From positions 1 to 46,479 of the forward strand of contig NXFV01000412.1 of NCBI GenBank assembly GCA_002803225.1: a stretch of 46,479 bases of DNA, given 5' to 3'. The position numbers were made by a program, and so were the translations under genes. This stretch comes from Gamarada debralockiae. Lineage: Eukaryota > Ascomycota > Leotiomycetes > Helotiales > Hyphodiscaceae. The notes under the pieces were generated by a model, which was not told the origin of the DNA, searched no databases, and saw nothing but the letters and a program-made list of their open reading frames with translations. Below are positions 21,473 through 31,709 of the stretch, one piece after another; the first letter of the stretch is position 1, and each line of letters opens with the position of its first letter.

Positions 21473-22780
21473 TTAGAAGTCATCTTCACCTGTGAACGGT
21501 TCCAACTCAAACTCGAAATCTTCCCGAACCATCTCGGTATACATATCCGCAGCAACAAGCTGTCCATCTCCGTCAGAGCCACTGCCTTTCGAAATCTCTG
21601 TTCCTTTGAAAACAACATCTGCAATATCCCCCCAATACTCCGCCATCCACTTGAGGGTACTTCGGTCATACCAACCCCCAGGCGTCTTTCCCCAAGCCTC
21701 TCCAGTCACCAAGTTTCGAATCTTTTCGTGAATTCCGGGAGTTGCCAGCTTATAGTTGCGCATGAGGGACGAGGCAAAGTGCCAGTACATGTTTCGTTCG
21801 CCGGGTCTTGCGTTGTTCTTGAATTCAAGTTTGGTGTTATTGAGTTGGCGGAAAGTTGTGCTGGCGAGTTTCTCATCAAGGATGTCATCGTCGAGAACAA
21901 CAAAGGTATACTCGGTTGGGCGACCCTGGATCCGGTGTCCAATGAATGTGCATTGGGCCTTGTCCATGGCTGATTCGATTGCGCTGAAGAGGAAGATTCC
22001 GTTGTCAACGTGCCACATCAAAGTGCGACCCTTGCCAGGTTCTCCGAAAGTATGAGCGATGTTTTCGTAGCCGATATGGTGTTGAACGATATGCGCAGCT
22101 TTGACTGAGTTCGTGCCGTGAAACTGCTTTGTGACAGCGCACCACTTCTCAGAGGTATTATCGGGGTTTTGGGCGGCGTAGTGTTCGAGCATGAGGGCTC
22201 TCCAGGGTCCTTGTGCACTCTTCATGCGCTGGTCTTCTTGGTGAATTCTGCTGCCACGATCTTCATGGAAACACTTCGAAAGCATCTCCATATATGCCGC
22301 CTGGTAATCCGCTTCCTTTCGAGTGTCCAGTCTGGCCAAGAATCGCTGCTCATGACGCTTAAGAAGGACTTCTTCTTGAATGATGGCGAAGCGTTGTTTC
22401 TGAACGATGAGCTGCTCTTCATCGAATTCGACTTTGATGATGTCATTCTGCTGCAGTGCTTCGCGTAAGCCCTCATCTGCGTTCTTCCATTCTGCTCCTT
22501 GGGCATGTAAAATCGCTAACTTGTCCTGGACAAATTCCACAGACTTGGAAGAGCCGGAGGATCCCAACGAAGCGTTGGACATCTTGAGATTGAGTCTTCG
22601 AGTGAGTGAGAGGGATCGATCGGACAGCCTTGATGATACTTGACGAGCTCTTTGGGTCATTCTGGAGGATGTTCGCTCAGGAACTTCGTGGAGGCGATCG
22701 GGCTTCTGATAGGCATGTTGCTTCTTGACCTCTTTGTCAAGGTAGCCTTGGAGCTGGCCGAGGGTTTTCTTTGGAGGCAT
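21473..22780 (-). CDS. HNH-nuclease-domain protein of unknown role
   Basis: Single-exon gene of 435 residues. The N-terminal third is basic and Ser/Arg-rich. Residues about 105-190 look helical and charged (EEQLIVQKQRFAIIQEEVLL, KRHEQRFLAR). The segment VKAAHIVQHHIGYENI (227-242) followed by HVDNGIFLFSAIESAMD (257-273) matches the fungal HNH_2 pattern (AAHIVP...NGLLLxxxIExAFD), with H230 and N260 as expected metal-site residues. The second half of that motif is weaker than usual, so nuclease activity is not assured. The family is widespread and expanded in filamentous ascomycetes without known function. The C terminus is very acidic (EDFEFELEPFTGEDDF). No signal peptide. Good TATA box upstream. 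Confidence 0.85.
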   Translation of the reverse strand: MPPKKTLGQLQGYLDKEVKKQHAYQKPDRLHEVPERTSSRMTQRARQVSSRLSDRSLSLTRRLNLKMSNASLGSSGSSKSVEFVQDKLAILHAQGAEWKNADEGLREALQQNDIIKVEFDEEQLIVQKQRFAIIQEEVLLKRHEQRFLARLDTRKEADYQAAYMEMLSKCFHEDRGSRIHQEDQRMKSAQGPWRALMLEHYAAQNPDNTSEKWCAVTKQFHGTNSVKAAHIVQHHIGYENIAHTFGEPGKGRTLMWHVDNGIFLFSAIESAMDKAQCTFIGHRIQGRPTEYTFVVLDDDILDEKLASTTFRQLNNTKLEFKNNARPGERNMYWHFASSLMRNYKLATPGIHEKIRNLVTGEAWGKTPGGWYDRSTLKWMAEYWGDIADVVFKGTEISKGSGSDGDGQLVAADMYTEMVREDFEFELEPFTGEDDF

Positions 22781-22902
22781 GATGATTGTCGATATGTAAA
22801 TTGTCGAAGGAATTTTCTTTTTGAAGGTGAAAATGTGCTCGACGTTCAGACTCGAAGGAAAAGTATGAAGCTTGGAAGATGAAATTCAGGTCGAGAAGGA
22901 GT

Positions 22903-22950
22903 CATTTATAGTCGTTAGCTCCGTACAGTTCCGCGCAGTTCTGCGCAGTT
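22903..22950 (-). promoter_or_regulatory. Core promoter of the HNH gene with short direct repeats
   Basis: On the minus strand TATAAATG (22903-22910) lies about 120 bases before the start codon. Immediately upstream (plus 22923-22952) is a cluster of ACAGTT, GCGCAGTT, TGCGCAGTT direct repeats. They may be a binding site for a regulator; nothing more can be said from one copy. Confidence 0.4.
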
Positions 22951-23077
22951 TCGGTCAGTGCAAACGGTGCAAACAGGTCAAAAAAGTGAATTCGACAGAG
23001 TGTTATCCATCCTGTTATTCGAAATTGAACTGAATAACGGGAGGCTCAGTCCATTTTCATATTTAGCGAGCCAAACT

Positions 23078-25275
23078 TTAGGGGTATCCGCCAGTTTGGG
23101 GTCCGTGCACTAGTTCTATTGGTTCTCTGCCCACTGGGTAGAACACTTGGTAAGCGTTTGACTTATTGAGCATCGAAACAAAGGTACTTACAACATCATT
23201 ATAATGCACCACAGTCGGCCAATGACTTTCATTCCCGTACACATCCCCACCATACACCAAATACCCCTCGACTTCAGGTCTTGGGACCTTGCTCAAAACC
23301 TCCGTTTCGTTGCCCATAACCCAGACCGTTTGCATGCCCCTACCATCTCATTAACTTTCATCCCAAACCCAGCCATCAGCCTGGTCATCGCCGCGAGCTC
23401 CAACAAAATGCACGGTGGGAGAAGAGACGAAGAGAAAGCAAAAGAGATAAGTGGAAACGGAAAGAGAAACTCACATAATCATATGCTCCAAAATATGACA
23501 ATGCACCATCCACACCCCGGGCTCCGTAATCCTCAACCTCCAAGCCCTCCAACCCGCATCCGTCCCATTTCCCGCAACATTGACGTACCGATACAACATC
23601 GTCGTATCTCTCTTCACTGGGGTTGTTCCTTTTAATCTAGCTTCGTTGGCAACGGGGTCGTAGGTACCGTTTCCGGAGCCGATGTCGTAGTAATGCGCTC
23701 CGTGGGCACTGTGAATGTCCATTATCAGTATTCCCTTTCCAAAACAAAAGAGAGCAAATAGGTGAGTTGCGTTGGATCGAACGAAATGCTCGCGGAAAGA
23801 CTCACTGCCAAGGATGCACATCCACACCCCCCGAATCCGCCCCCGTATTCTGCAGCACAATCTCAATAACCTCCCCAATCTCCGCAGGAAAAGCACCCGT
23901 CTTATTATCCACCCCATTATTACTCAGTGCCCTCTCCAAGCTCGGGAACTCAACCCCATCATCCTTATACAAGCTCACCAAATATGGTTCCTGTGGTATC
24001 CCCTCCGTCCAGCTATACCCATTCTCCAGCCAAATCTGCTGGCCTCCCTGACCCGGCAGAAGCCTCTGATGGACCTTAATCGTCACTCTCCTCGTTACCT
24101 CATCCGCGGAAGGAAAATCGTCTACGTCGAATTGGTTGAGGGGTTTGAGTTCGTAGTCCAGGAAAGAGGTTGAGGTGTTGGGAAGTAAGAACGGCTGTGT
24201 TGCGGGAGGGAAGATGGGGGCGCTGGGTATGGAGCCATAATTGAGGATTGCGAAACCGCGGGTGACTGTGGGACGTTCCCGGGATTCGAGTTGTATGTAG
24301 AACTGGGATTTTGGCGGGTTGGAGAGGGTGGTGAGGAGGACGTCGTAGCGCTGGCCTGTGCCAACTTGGAGGTAGGATGTGTTGACGGGTTGCGTGTATG
24401 ACCTATCATTTATCAGAACTGCGCGGGCCGAGATAGGGGAAGGGGAAGAAGTACCCGTCAGCGGCTATGACTTGCATGTCATTATGCCCTTCAATCGCAA
24501 GACTCGCGAAAGTGAGAGCTGTGGCGCCAATGAATCGCAGTCGGTAGGTCTTTCCAGGCTCAACGTCGATCGTGCTCAGACTGGCATTGCAAGCCGTTCC
24601 ATTCGCACTTCCTCCCCCTTTGCCGTTCACCATAACCATAGCAGTTTCACCACTCCATGTCCAGTTGTATCGTTGTAATAACCCTTGCTCGATGGTAGTG
24701 TCGTTTTTAATAAATACGTCTTGGATGAACACGATCTTCTCGTGATCATAGTGGTATGGTTTCACCAAGTCATCAACGATAAGAGGACCCGCTGCCGACA
24801 CGGCTTGGAACCCAACGTGCGAGTGGTAGAAATATGATCCTGCCATGCCGACTGGAACACTGATTTCGTAGTCGAAGAAGTGCAGTGGCGGGATGGGCCA
24901 TTGTGATGCGGCAGGAGTGCCATCGCTGAAAGGTGCGACTGCTTGGGAGAGCCCATGCCAGTGCTTTCTCAAAGTCAGTATGTTTGTTCAATCTCATGAA
25001 ATATGAGTTCGTACCATAGTCAAGTTCTGGTCTAGCATATCATTATGAACCCGAATCCAATACGTCTGCCCCTCCAAAAGCCTTAGTTCCGGACCCGGAC
25101 TCGTCCCATTCACAAGAACAACACTCTTGGGCGGAAGACATGACTGTGAGATACTCTGCGCCGTAATCCTCAACACCTCATCCGGAACGAAAGTCTCATC
25201 ATGACATTGCGTCGTCGCCTTCACAATACCCACCATCACCACCAAAACGAGTGAAAGTTGCTTAAGAAATAACAT
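23078..25275 (-). CDS. Secreted multicopper oxidase (laccase / ascorbate oxidase type)
   Basis: Five exons (25275-25015, 24963-24455, 24402-23806, 23708-23475, 23339-23078) with introns of 51, 52, 97 and 135 bp join in frame to 620 residues. Each splice junction was fixed by a copper motif: HWHG (88-91), HSH in YFYHSHVGF (134-136), HPWHAHG (about 453-459) and HCHILEHMIMGM (525-536), which together supply the ten His and the Cys for type 1 copper and the trinuclear centre; M536 is the likely axial position. A signal peptide (1-20) opens the protein. The enzyme oxidises phenols or similar donors with O2 outside the cell. A further 46-bp GTAAGT...CCAAG intron after residues YNDV is possible and would give a shorter, different tail, so the C terminus is uncertain. 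Confidence 0.92.
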
Positions 25276-26433
25276 TTCGTCGTTCTCTTAAACTTGAAAT
25301 AAAACGGACATGAGAGCATTTGAGAACAATTCCCACCTACGCTTTAGATATGTATTTAAATAAGCTTATTGCCAAATTTAACTCAAGGCTATTACCAAAA
25401 ATCCCCATGTTGGTGGCAAGCTGGGCCTGCGGCTCGCAGCGACGTTACTCAACTTCGCACACATGTATCAGAAACCCTGCGCGTCAGCCCTTGCCGATCC
25501 CTCACTTGCGTGGCTGACGCTAAATGTGATGTTGAGGACGCTGAGTAGTGCTTATTTGAACGCCAAGAAATTGCCCAAATGCTCATGCCAGAATCCTAGA
25601 TCTGCAAAAGGCTATCTGAAGAATTGGGAGGTGGGAACGAGGAAGTTGGTGGGAAAATGTGGCTCGTGGTTCCGCGGTTGGAGGGCACGATGAGGAACGA
25701 TGCCACTTGACAGCATGGTCGTGAGCACTGGAAATTAATTTAAGGCTGAGCTGCATAAATCCGGTATTGTGGACGACGGCGGGAGAGCTTGATGGGTGTA
25801 GGCTATGGCTTAGGAATCATTCAGGGCCGATTTTCGTATTTCGCATGTCGTTCCGATTTGTGCGGGTTTGATATTGTAATCTGAAGGATGCGGGATGCGG
25901 GTACATTTACTGGTTTTGCATCTGCTGACTGTGATGGGCTGTGAAGAGTGAACTCAAAAGGTGAGGGTGATTTCATTGTTCTGCTTGTTTGTTATGGCAA
26001 CAGATCCTTGGGGTCAAAATTGACTTAGTAAACATCCCAATTCGAGGCGACGTACTTCTCGCCTCGCATTGACCTCGCTGAAGGTCGGTGATTAACGGAA
26101 ATTGTATTAGTCCCATGTTCCTCCCATGCTTGATTCCATGGATCGTGAACTCAATCATCCCGCAGAAGCCGGCTCAAGTGATTCACAAAAGACTAACATC
26201 AGACAATCCAGACGGAACTAGAGTCCTCACAACAAATGTAATGCATTATTATCGGGTATCTTTGAAATGCCTCCTATCGTATTCCCAATCCCCTGTCGAC
26301 GCCAGTAACATTGCACTCATAACATGAGCTATGTATTCCCACATGGTCCATCCCTATACTTTTGAAATGCATAAACCAGAACGTGAACCATACCGTATAG
26401 GCGCTTATTATTCCTCCAATGCGTCTAGAATCC
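25276..26433. other. Intergenic, 1.2 kb, no gene seen
   Basis: Upstream region of the multicopper oxidase and 3' flank of the next gene. Frames of 60-80 codons exist but none shows a domain, a signal peptide or splice-supported extension. Confidence 0.45.
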
Positions 26434-27861
26434 TCAAGACTTATTCGTGTCTTCGGTTTCGCTCTCGCCATCGGCTTCGGGGTCGGACTTTTTCATATCT
26501 ACAGTCTCATCCCACGCTGAATTGGTCCTACTCAACTTTCCTGTTGCTCCAGATGCATCGCGAGGACTAGCAAGTGGGCTCGACGGCGCAGCGGGACCAC
26601 CAATGCTGCCACTGATGCTATCATTACGTCCATGTCCAAGCAGACCGCTCTTGACACTGCCACCGTCTGCAGTGGTTGACTGCTTTCCAGCGTAATAACT
26701 GTTTCTCTCACTTGGCAGTGCAGGAGCCACTCCGGTCGCTGAGTATATACTTGCCCGTTCATTCAGACCTCCAACACTTGGACGCGGTTGGTGTGGCGCC
26801 GCAACGGAATTGGAATCGATGTTGGCACTGAGAACGCTGAGTGGAAGAGACTCCCGACTGCCGCCGAATAGGGAGGATGGAGCAAGAGCGCGAACTGATG
26901 CATCGGTATCCATTGATCGTCTTCTTCTTCTTTTCGACGATGATGCCAGGGTGAGGATCGAAGCGTTGTCGGTGAGTAGATTATTCGCAGTAGCGGTGCT
27001 GTAAGTCGCGGGATGGCCACCACTTCCTTGAGGTGCAAGATGTGCTGGTAGAGCAGTCGCTGGAGGAGAAGTCGGGAACTGGTGTGAGAATTGTATGCTT
27101 TGTGTATTGTTCGCGCTGGTGTGATTGTGTGATATCGGAGCTGTTGGGGGTGCAGCGGAATGTATCGTAGTGAGGGTCGTCGTCAAGGATCGAACAGACG
27201 GTGCTGGGGAAGAGAATGTGCTATCATTTCCATGTCCTGAACTAACCCCGCATCCAACTGTAGCATTTGTTCCTTCGCCTGATGACGCAGTATGGGATTG
27301 TGCTGCCTCTGAGTGTGCCACGTCCGTAGACATTGTTGCAGCCATAGACTTATTTCCAATTGTTGGAGGAGGGAGTCCATCATCGGACGACTGGATAGAC
27401 TCTCCCCTTCGGTTCAGGGACGACGAGCTCATTGTGTTCCCAGTAGGTACGGTCGAGAAAGACTGGTGGCCGTTGACCGGGGCCGAAGAGTTACCATTGA
27501 TGTAACCAGACTGGGGGTATGGATTGTTGTTTTTCGAAGCCGGCTGCTTCTTCGATTGTGACTTCATTTGGTAGGCATTTCGCTTTGTGCTCGCTGGCTG
27601 ATTCGGGTCAGCTGTCGAAGAGCCCTTGAAGTTGGTAAGCTTCTTCATCCATGTCGAGAAAGGTCGACGACGGCCTTGACGATCTGTACAGTTTGGCATC
27701 TCAGTCAGCACACTGGGCTTATGAGGAAACGAAGTGAAGAGGTGAGAGGAAGCCAATTTGACTAGAAATTCAGCCTTGAACAATGCATAGAACGGGACTC
27801 GGAGGTGCGACTTGCTTATGTCCGTACCATGAGGTTGTTGTGCTGCCTCCGTTGTAGCCAT
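26434..27861 (-). CDS. Conserved fungal low-complexity Ser-rich protein
   Basis: The full frame is 475 codons, but a consensus intron (27827-27684, GTACGG...GTACAG, 144 bp) probably removes 48 codons and joins MATTEAAQQPH to DRQGRRRPFSTWMKKL, giving 427 residues; because 144 is a multiple of three the unspliced frame stays open. The protein is rich in Ser, Thr, Asn, Pro and Ala and looks disordered. Conserved islands are RRRPFSTWMKKL, ASILTLASSSKRRRRRS with SMDTDASVRALAPSSLFGG, and LNERASIYSATG with ERNSYYAGKQ. I recall this pattern from a pan-ascomycete family often labelled, without good evidence, as a polycystin-like cation channel; no membrane segment is seen here. The Arg cluster may be a nuclear signal. 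Function unknown. Confidence 0.85.
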   Translation of the reverse strand: MATTEAAQQPHGTDISKSHLRVPFYALFKAEFLVKLASSHLFTSFPHKPSVLTEMPNCTDRQGRRRPFSTWMKKLTNFKGSSTADPNQPASTKRNAYQMKSQSKKQPASKNNNPYPQSGYINGNSSAPVNGHQSFSTVPTGNTMSSSSLNRRGESIQSSDDGLPPPTIGNKSMAATMSTDVAHSEAAQSHTASSGEGTNATVGCGVSSGHGNDSTFSSPAPSVRSLTTTLTTIHSAAPPTAPISHNHTSANNTQSIQFSHQFPTSPPATALPAHLAPQGSGGHPATYSTATANNLLTDNASILTLASSSKRRRRRSMDTDASVRALAPSSLFGGSRESLPLSVLSANIDSNSVAAPHQPRPSVGGLNERASIYSATGVAPALPSERNSYYAGKQSTTADGGSVKSGLLGHGRNDSISGSIGGPAAPSSPLASPRDASGATGKLSRTNSAWDETVDMKKSDPEADGESETEDTNKS

Positions 27862-28367
27862 TGTGTTGTGGACTAGAGGGATAAAGGACGTGGGCGGATG
27901 TGATGGAACTGTCGTGAAAGAACTTGAATTGTTCGCTTTGTCTGCCCTTCTGTTAAACGAGTGTGTGGCAAGAGCTGAAAGTGAATCAGAGCTGGATGAT
28001 GAGATGAAGCTATTGAATTATTCTATTTTGGAGACTCGGCACCCGGACGGACGAGGCTGCCGCGCACCGACGCTTTCAGGCTAGGGCGAGATCACGTGCG
28101 GGGCAATTATTTGCGTTTTTGGGCCTTTTCAGCCTCCTTCCTGCAAGCGTCAACAACTTCGAGAACACGTGTGGAGATGAGATATCACAACCATCTTTTG
28201 GATCCAGTTCGGATTGAAATTACTTGGTTAAGGTAGTTGCAACTGAAATCCTGCAATGGCGTCTTTGTGCTTTTCCTGCCGAGGAAAGCACGATCATTGC
28301 GACTGCTTGAATGATTGAGCAGCCAGCCCAGGCCCAGAGGCCAATTTCACTCACGTACACCAACGAA
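27862..28367. other. Shared divergent promoter (Ser-rich protein / MLH3)
   Basis: A 506-bp gap separates the two start codons, so both genes must be driven from here. No clear TATA box on either side. Contains CACGTG-core elements (28094-28099 in ATCACGTGCG, and CACGTGTGG at about 28166), possible bHLH sites. Confidence 0.4.
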
Positions 28368-31300
28368 ATGTCTATCCAGCCATTGCCGGAAGGTGTCATT
28401 GCGCAGATAAAGTCTTCAACCACGATCACGAGCCTCAATGGAGTCATTTCTGAGCTTGTGAAGAACTCGCTGGATGCTGGTTCGACGAAACTGGAGATCA
28501 GTGTTGATTATAGTCGAGGGGGTTGTGTGGTTGAAGACAATGGATCGGGAATACTACCGTCAGAATTTGGGGAGAATGGGGGACTGGGGAAGCCGTACCG
28601 TGAGTACTTCGAGAATTGTTTTCTTTTTGGTAACGAGGCTAAACATATGATAGATTCGTCCAAACTCAACTCCCAGAATCCTGTTCATGGTGGCCGTGGT
28701 ATATTTCTTGCTTCTCTTTCAGCTATGGCCTTCTTAACAATTACGTCTCATCACCATCAACATCGTTCTCATAACACTTTGAGCATGCACAAATCGGAAG
28801 TTGTTTTACGTCAGCTGCCAGCTTCTGCTCAGCGGTATCTGTCGCATTTCGATCATGGTACCCGAGTCGCTGTCCGAAATTTGTTTGGAAACATGCCTGT
28901 TCGTGTCAAGCAAAGGGCCATCGTTTACGAGAAGCAAGGGCCAAGTAAAGAATGGGAGTGTTTGAAGAGGGATGTGGTTCTTCTCTTGTTGGCCTGGCCA
29001 ACTGACATTGCCGTGAATCTTCGAGAATCCACCACAAATCAAAAGATGGTCATTCAAGATTCCTCAAAAGTTGGACCTAGGACCGAAATTTCCAGGGTCT
29101 GTAACATTTTATCTCAATCTTCGTGCATCACGCCCGAAGAAAAGGCTTCGTGGGTCTCTGTCAGCGCTTCGACATCCAGCTTAAAGGTTTCAGGTGCGGT
29201 ATCTCTTGATCCAAGTCCTACAAAATACGTCCAATTCATGTCTTATGATATTCAGCCTCTGCTGGCTCTCGAAGGACAATGCATTCTTCACGATGAGATC
29301 AATCGTCTATTCCTGAACTCCGCTTTCGGCAATGAGGAAGAGGCTGAGGAACTCGATGAGCTGGCGAGAAGCCGACGAGCAAAAGATGCGAGGCATAAAG
29401 GCGATGGGTACACCAACAAGGAGCTCAAGGGAGGAAAGAAGGGTGTTGATCGATGGCCGATGTTTTACATCAACATTCAGCGTACGACTTCCTCGGCGGT
29501 CCCCAAAAACTTTGATGTCGATGACATCTTGGACGACAAAGCAAACAGTCTAAGTGCAATCATCGAGTTGTTGCAAGCGATGATCTTGGAGTTCCTGACG
29601 AGACATCACTTCCGATCTAAAGCCCCCCATGATCAGCGATCGAGAAATGCCAAAGATGTGCAAGACGAGACACCCACTGAGGAGAACCCTTTACCACAAC
29701 GAGATCGCAAAACAGTTACGTTTGCAAAATCAGCGAAACCTGCCTCTCCAACACTGTCAATAGTCGAAAAGAAGGCCCCAAACAAGATCCGAACTACGAA
29801 TTCAGATCTCCTTGGCACCAATGTCAAGCTTCCATCTTTCCGCCAGTCATCAACAACGGACTCTCCATTTGACCAATGGTCGAGGATCAAGAGTGGCACT
29901 GCGAGGTTCGCCTGGCACAAGGGGAGCGAGCTTTCACCTGGTCAGGATATTCAGCGGCCATCGACAGCTCCACTGTCATATTCTCCAGGCATCAGGTCGA
30001 AACCTCCGCCACCCCCCACACCTCTCATATCCTCGACTGGGAAAGTTACTCGACGCCCTTTTGAAGACATACCCACCCATTCAAGTCTATCAAAATCAAC
30101 CCCACTCCGACCACTTCAAACACCTTTATCCCAGCCGAAAGCCCACACCACAGAGCCACCTGCAACTCCCATCTATCTCGTAGATGATAATGGAGATGAT
30201 ATAGTAGCATGGATTAATCCCATCACAAAGGACAGGTCCATCGTCAACAATAGAACAGGCCACACGATCCCAGCCACCGATACCAAAACAACACCCTCCC
30301 TCGTCCGGTCGTCATCTAGCCCAAATCTTTCACCCCGGCCGAAGCTTCACTCTTCGACGCCCTCAAATCCCAGCCCCTGGCTTTCCAAACTTCTAGAGAA
30401 ATGGGATAACCCCATCTTCCGCCCAACAGAACCTTCCGTTCCTCGGGTTTCGCTCGATGGGGAGACTCAACATGTCCTCCATGGTCATCGGCATAATTGC
30501 TCACAGCTTGATATCGATCGGGCGTTTCAGGAATCCACATCTGGGATTCAGGGTCGAATCTCGAAGAATGCCTTACGAAACGCCGAAGTCATCGGACAAG
30601 TGGACAGAAAGTTTATTCTAGTCAAACTATCGAGCTCAGAAAGAGTGATAGAAGATGGGAAGATGCTAGTGATAATCGATCAGCACGCAGCCGATGAGCG
30701 CATACGCGTTGAAGCTCTACTGGCGGAGCTCTGCACACCGCAAGTAGCACCAACGGACGGGACGCCAAGCGAATCGAGAATCGAGACAATGTATTTGGAG
30801 AAGGGAATTTTGTTCGAGGTATCAGAGAAGGACATTGAACTTTTGAGAACAGAGCGGGGGCATTTTGCGTCGTGGGGGGTTTGTTATGATCTTCCCAGTC
30901 CGGAACCAGGTATCAAAAGGAAAGGAAGCGAAGTAGGGAATGGCAAGCAAAAGTTTACCATCCGCAGCCTTCCACCAGGCATCATCGAACGATGCAAAAG
31001 CGACCCAAAACTGCTCATTGATCTTATCCGCACGGAACTTTACTCGAACTCCAAACCCTCCTCCCACACTGCCCCTATCACCAGCTCCACCAATCTTATA
31101 TCAGAACCGGATAGCAAAGCCTGGCTTACGAAAATCCACACCTGCCCTCAAGGCATCCTCGATATGCTCAATTCCCGCGCTTGCAGAAGCGCAATTATGT
31201 TCAATGATGTGTTGAGCAAGGACCAGTGCGAGGTTTTGGTTAGGAGGTTGGCGGATACGGCGTTTCCGTTTCAATGCGCGCATGGACGACCGAGTTTATT

Positions 31301-31421
31301 GCCGCTTGTTGAGCTTGGGAGTGTGTCGAGGGCAGATGTGGTTGGTGATGGGGTGGTTGATGGTGGAAAAGGGGGCTTCGGGATGGAGTTTGGGAGGTGG
31401 AAGAGTGAGATGAGGAAGTGA
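28368..31421 (+). CDS. MLH3: DNA mismatch repair / meiotic protein MLH3
   Basis: MutL-family protein; with a 54-bp intron (28600-28653, GTGAGT...GATAG) removed it has 999 residues. The intron length is a multiple of three, so the frame also reads through, but splicing restores LGKPYHSSKLNS. GHKL ATPase motifs: E29 and N33 in ISELVKNSLDAG, D57-NGSGI, and HGGRGIFLASLS. The C-terminal endonuclease site is DQHAADERIRVE (753-764), with ACRSAIMF (about 919) and FQCAHGRPSLLPL near the end, the combination that separates MLH3 from MLH1 and PMS1. MLH3 pairs with MLH1 to nick DNA in mismatch repair and to resolve meiotic crossovers. The middle 300 residues are low-complexity linker. The ATG giving MSIQPLPEGVIAQI was preferred to the in-frame one 19 codons upstream. 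Confidence 0.95.
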   Translation: MSIQPLPEGVIAQIKSSTTITSLNGVISELVKNSLDAGSTKLEISVDYSRGGCVVEDNGSGILPSEFGENGGLGKPYREYFENCFLFGNEAKHMIDSSKLNSQNPVHGGRGIFLASLSAMAFLTITSHHHQHRSHNTLSMHKSEVVLRQLPASAQRYLSHFDHGTRVAVRNLFGNMPVRVKQRAIVYEKQGPSKEWECLKRDVVLLLLAWPTDIAVNLRESTTNQKMVIQDSSKVGPRTEISRVCNILSQSSCITPEEKASWVSVSASTSSLKVSGAVSLDPSPTKYVQFMSYDIQPLLALEGQCILHDEINRLFLNSAFGNEEEAEELDELARSRRAKDARHKGDGYTNKELKGGKKGVDRWPMFYINIQRTTSSAVPKNFDVDDILDDKANSLSAIIELLQAMILEFLTRHHFRSKAPHDQRSRNAKDVQDETPTEENPLPQRDRKTVTFAKSAKPASPTLSIVEKKAPNKIRTTNSDLLGTNVKLPSFRQSSTTDSPFDQWSRIKSGTARFAWHKGSELSPGQDIQRPSTAPLSYSPGIRSKPPPPPTPLISSTGKVTRRPFEDIPTHSSLSKSTPLRPLQTPLSQPKAHTTEPPATPIYLVDDNGDDIVAWINPITKDRSIVNNRTGHTIPATDTKTTPSLVRSSSSPNLSPRPKLHSSTPSNPSPWLSKLLEKWDNPIFRPTEPSVPRVSLDGETQHVLHGHRHNCSQLDIDRAFQESTSGIQGRISKNALRNAEVIGQVDRKFILVKLSSSERVIEDGKMLVIIDQHAADERIRVEALLAELCTPQVAPTDGTPSESRIETMYLEKGILFEVSEKDIELLRTERGHFASWGVCYDLPSPEPGIKRKGSEVGNGKQKFTIRSLPPGIIERCKSDPKLLIDLIRTELYSNSKPSSHTAPITSSTNLISEPDSKAWLTKIHTCPQGILDMLNSRACRSAIMFNDVLSKDQCEVLVRRLADTAFPFQCAHGRPSLLPLVELGSVSRADVVGDGVVDGGKGGFGMEFGRWKSEMRK

Positions 31422-31709
31422 TAGGTTGGTCAACCGCTAGTGGATGGATAGAGTGACATTATATGAGATTTAATTACCAAAGCCCCACCAATTGCGTGAG
31501 GCTCGAGGAGGGCGTCATGTATATACAGTAACAAAGATTCATTCACAGGCTCTTCCAACTTTTCCTCTTCCCCAATATCAAACCGAACTCCAGTTCCTTA
31601 CCCCAACACGTTTCATTCGCGGCTTATCATCCGAACACCAGAGAACGCCCAACTCCAATGCCAACATCAAACCAATCGAACACTGCACCCCAACCAACCC
31701 CACCCCACA
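31422..31709. other. Convergent 3' region (MLH3 / transcription factor)
   Basis: Noncoding stretch between two stop codons; A/C-rich on the plus strand. Presumably shared 3' UTR sequence. Confidence 0.4.

Noticed and set aside
1393..25275. Possible secondary-metabolite cluster (OYE reductase, nitrilase, acetyltransferase, multicopper oxidase)
   Set aside because: No polyketide synthase, peptide synthetase, terpene cyclase or prenyltransferase is present and housekeeping genes are interspersed.
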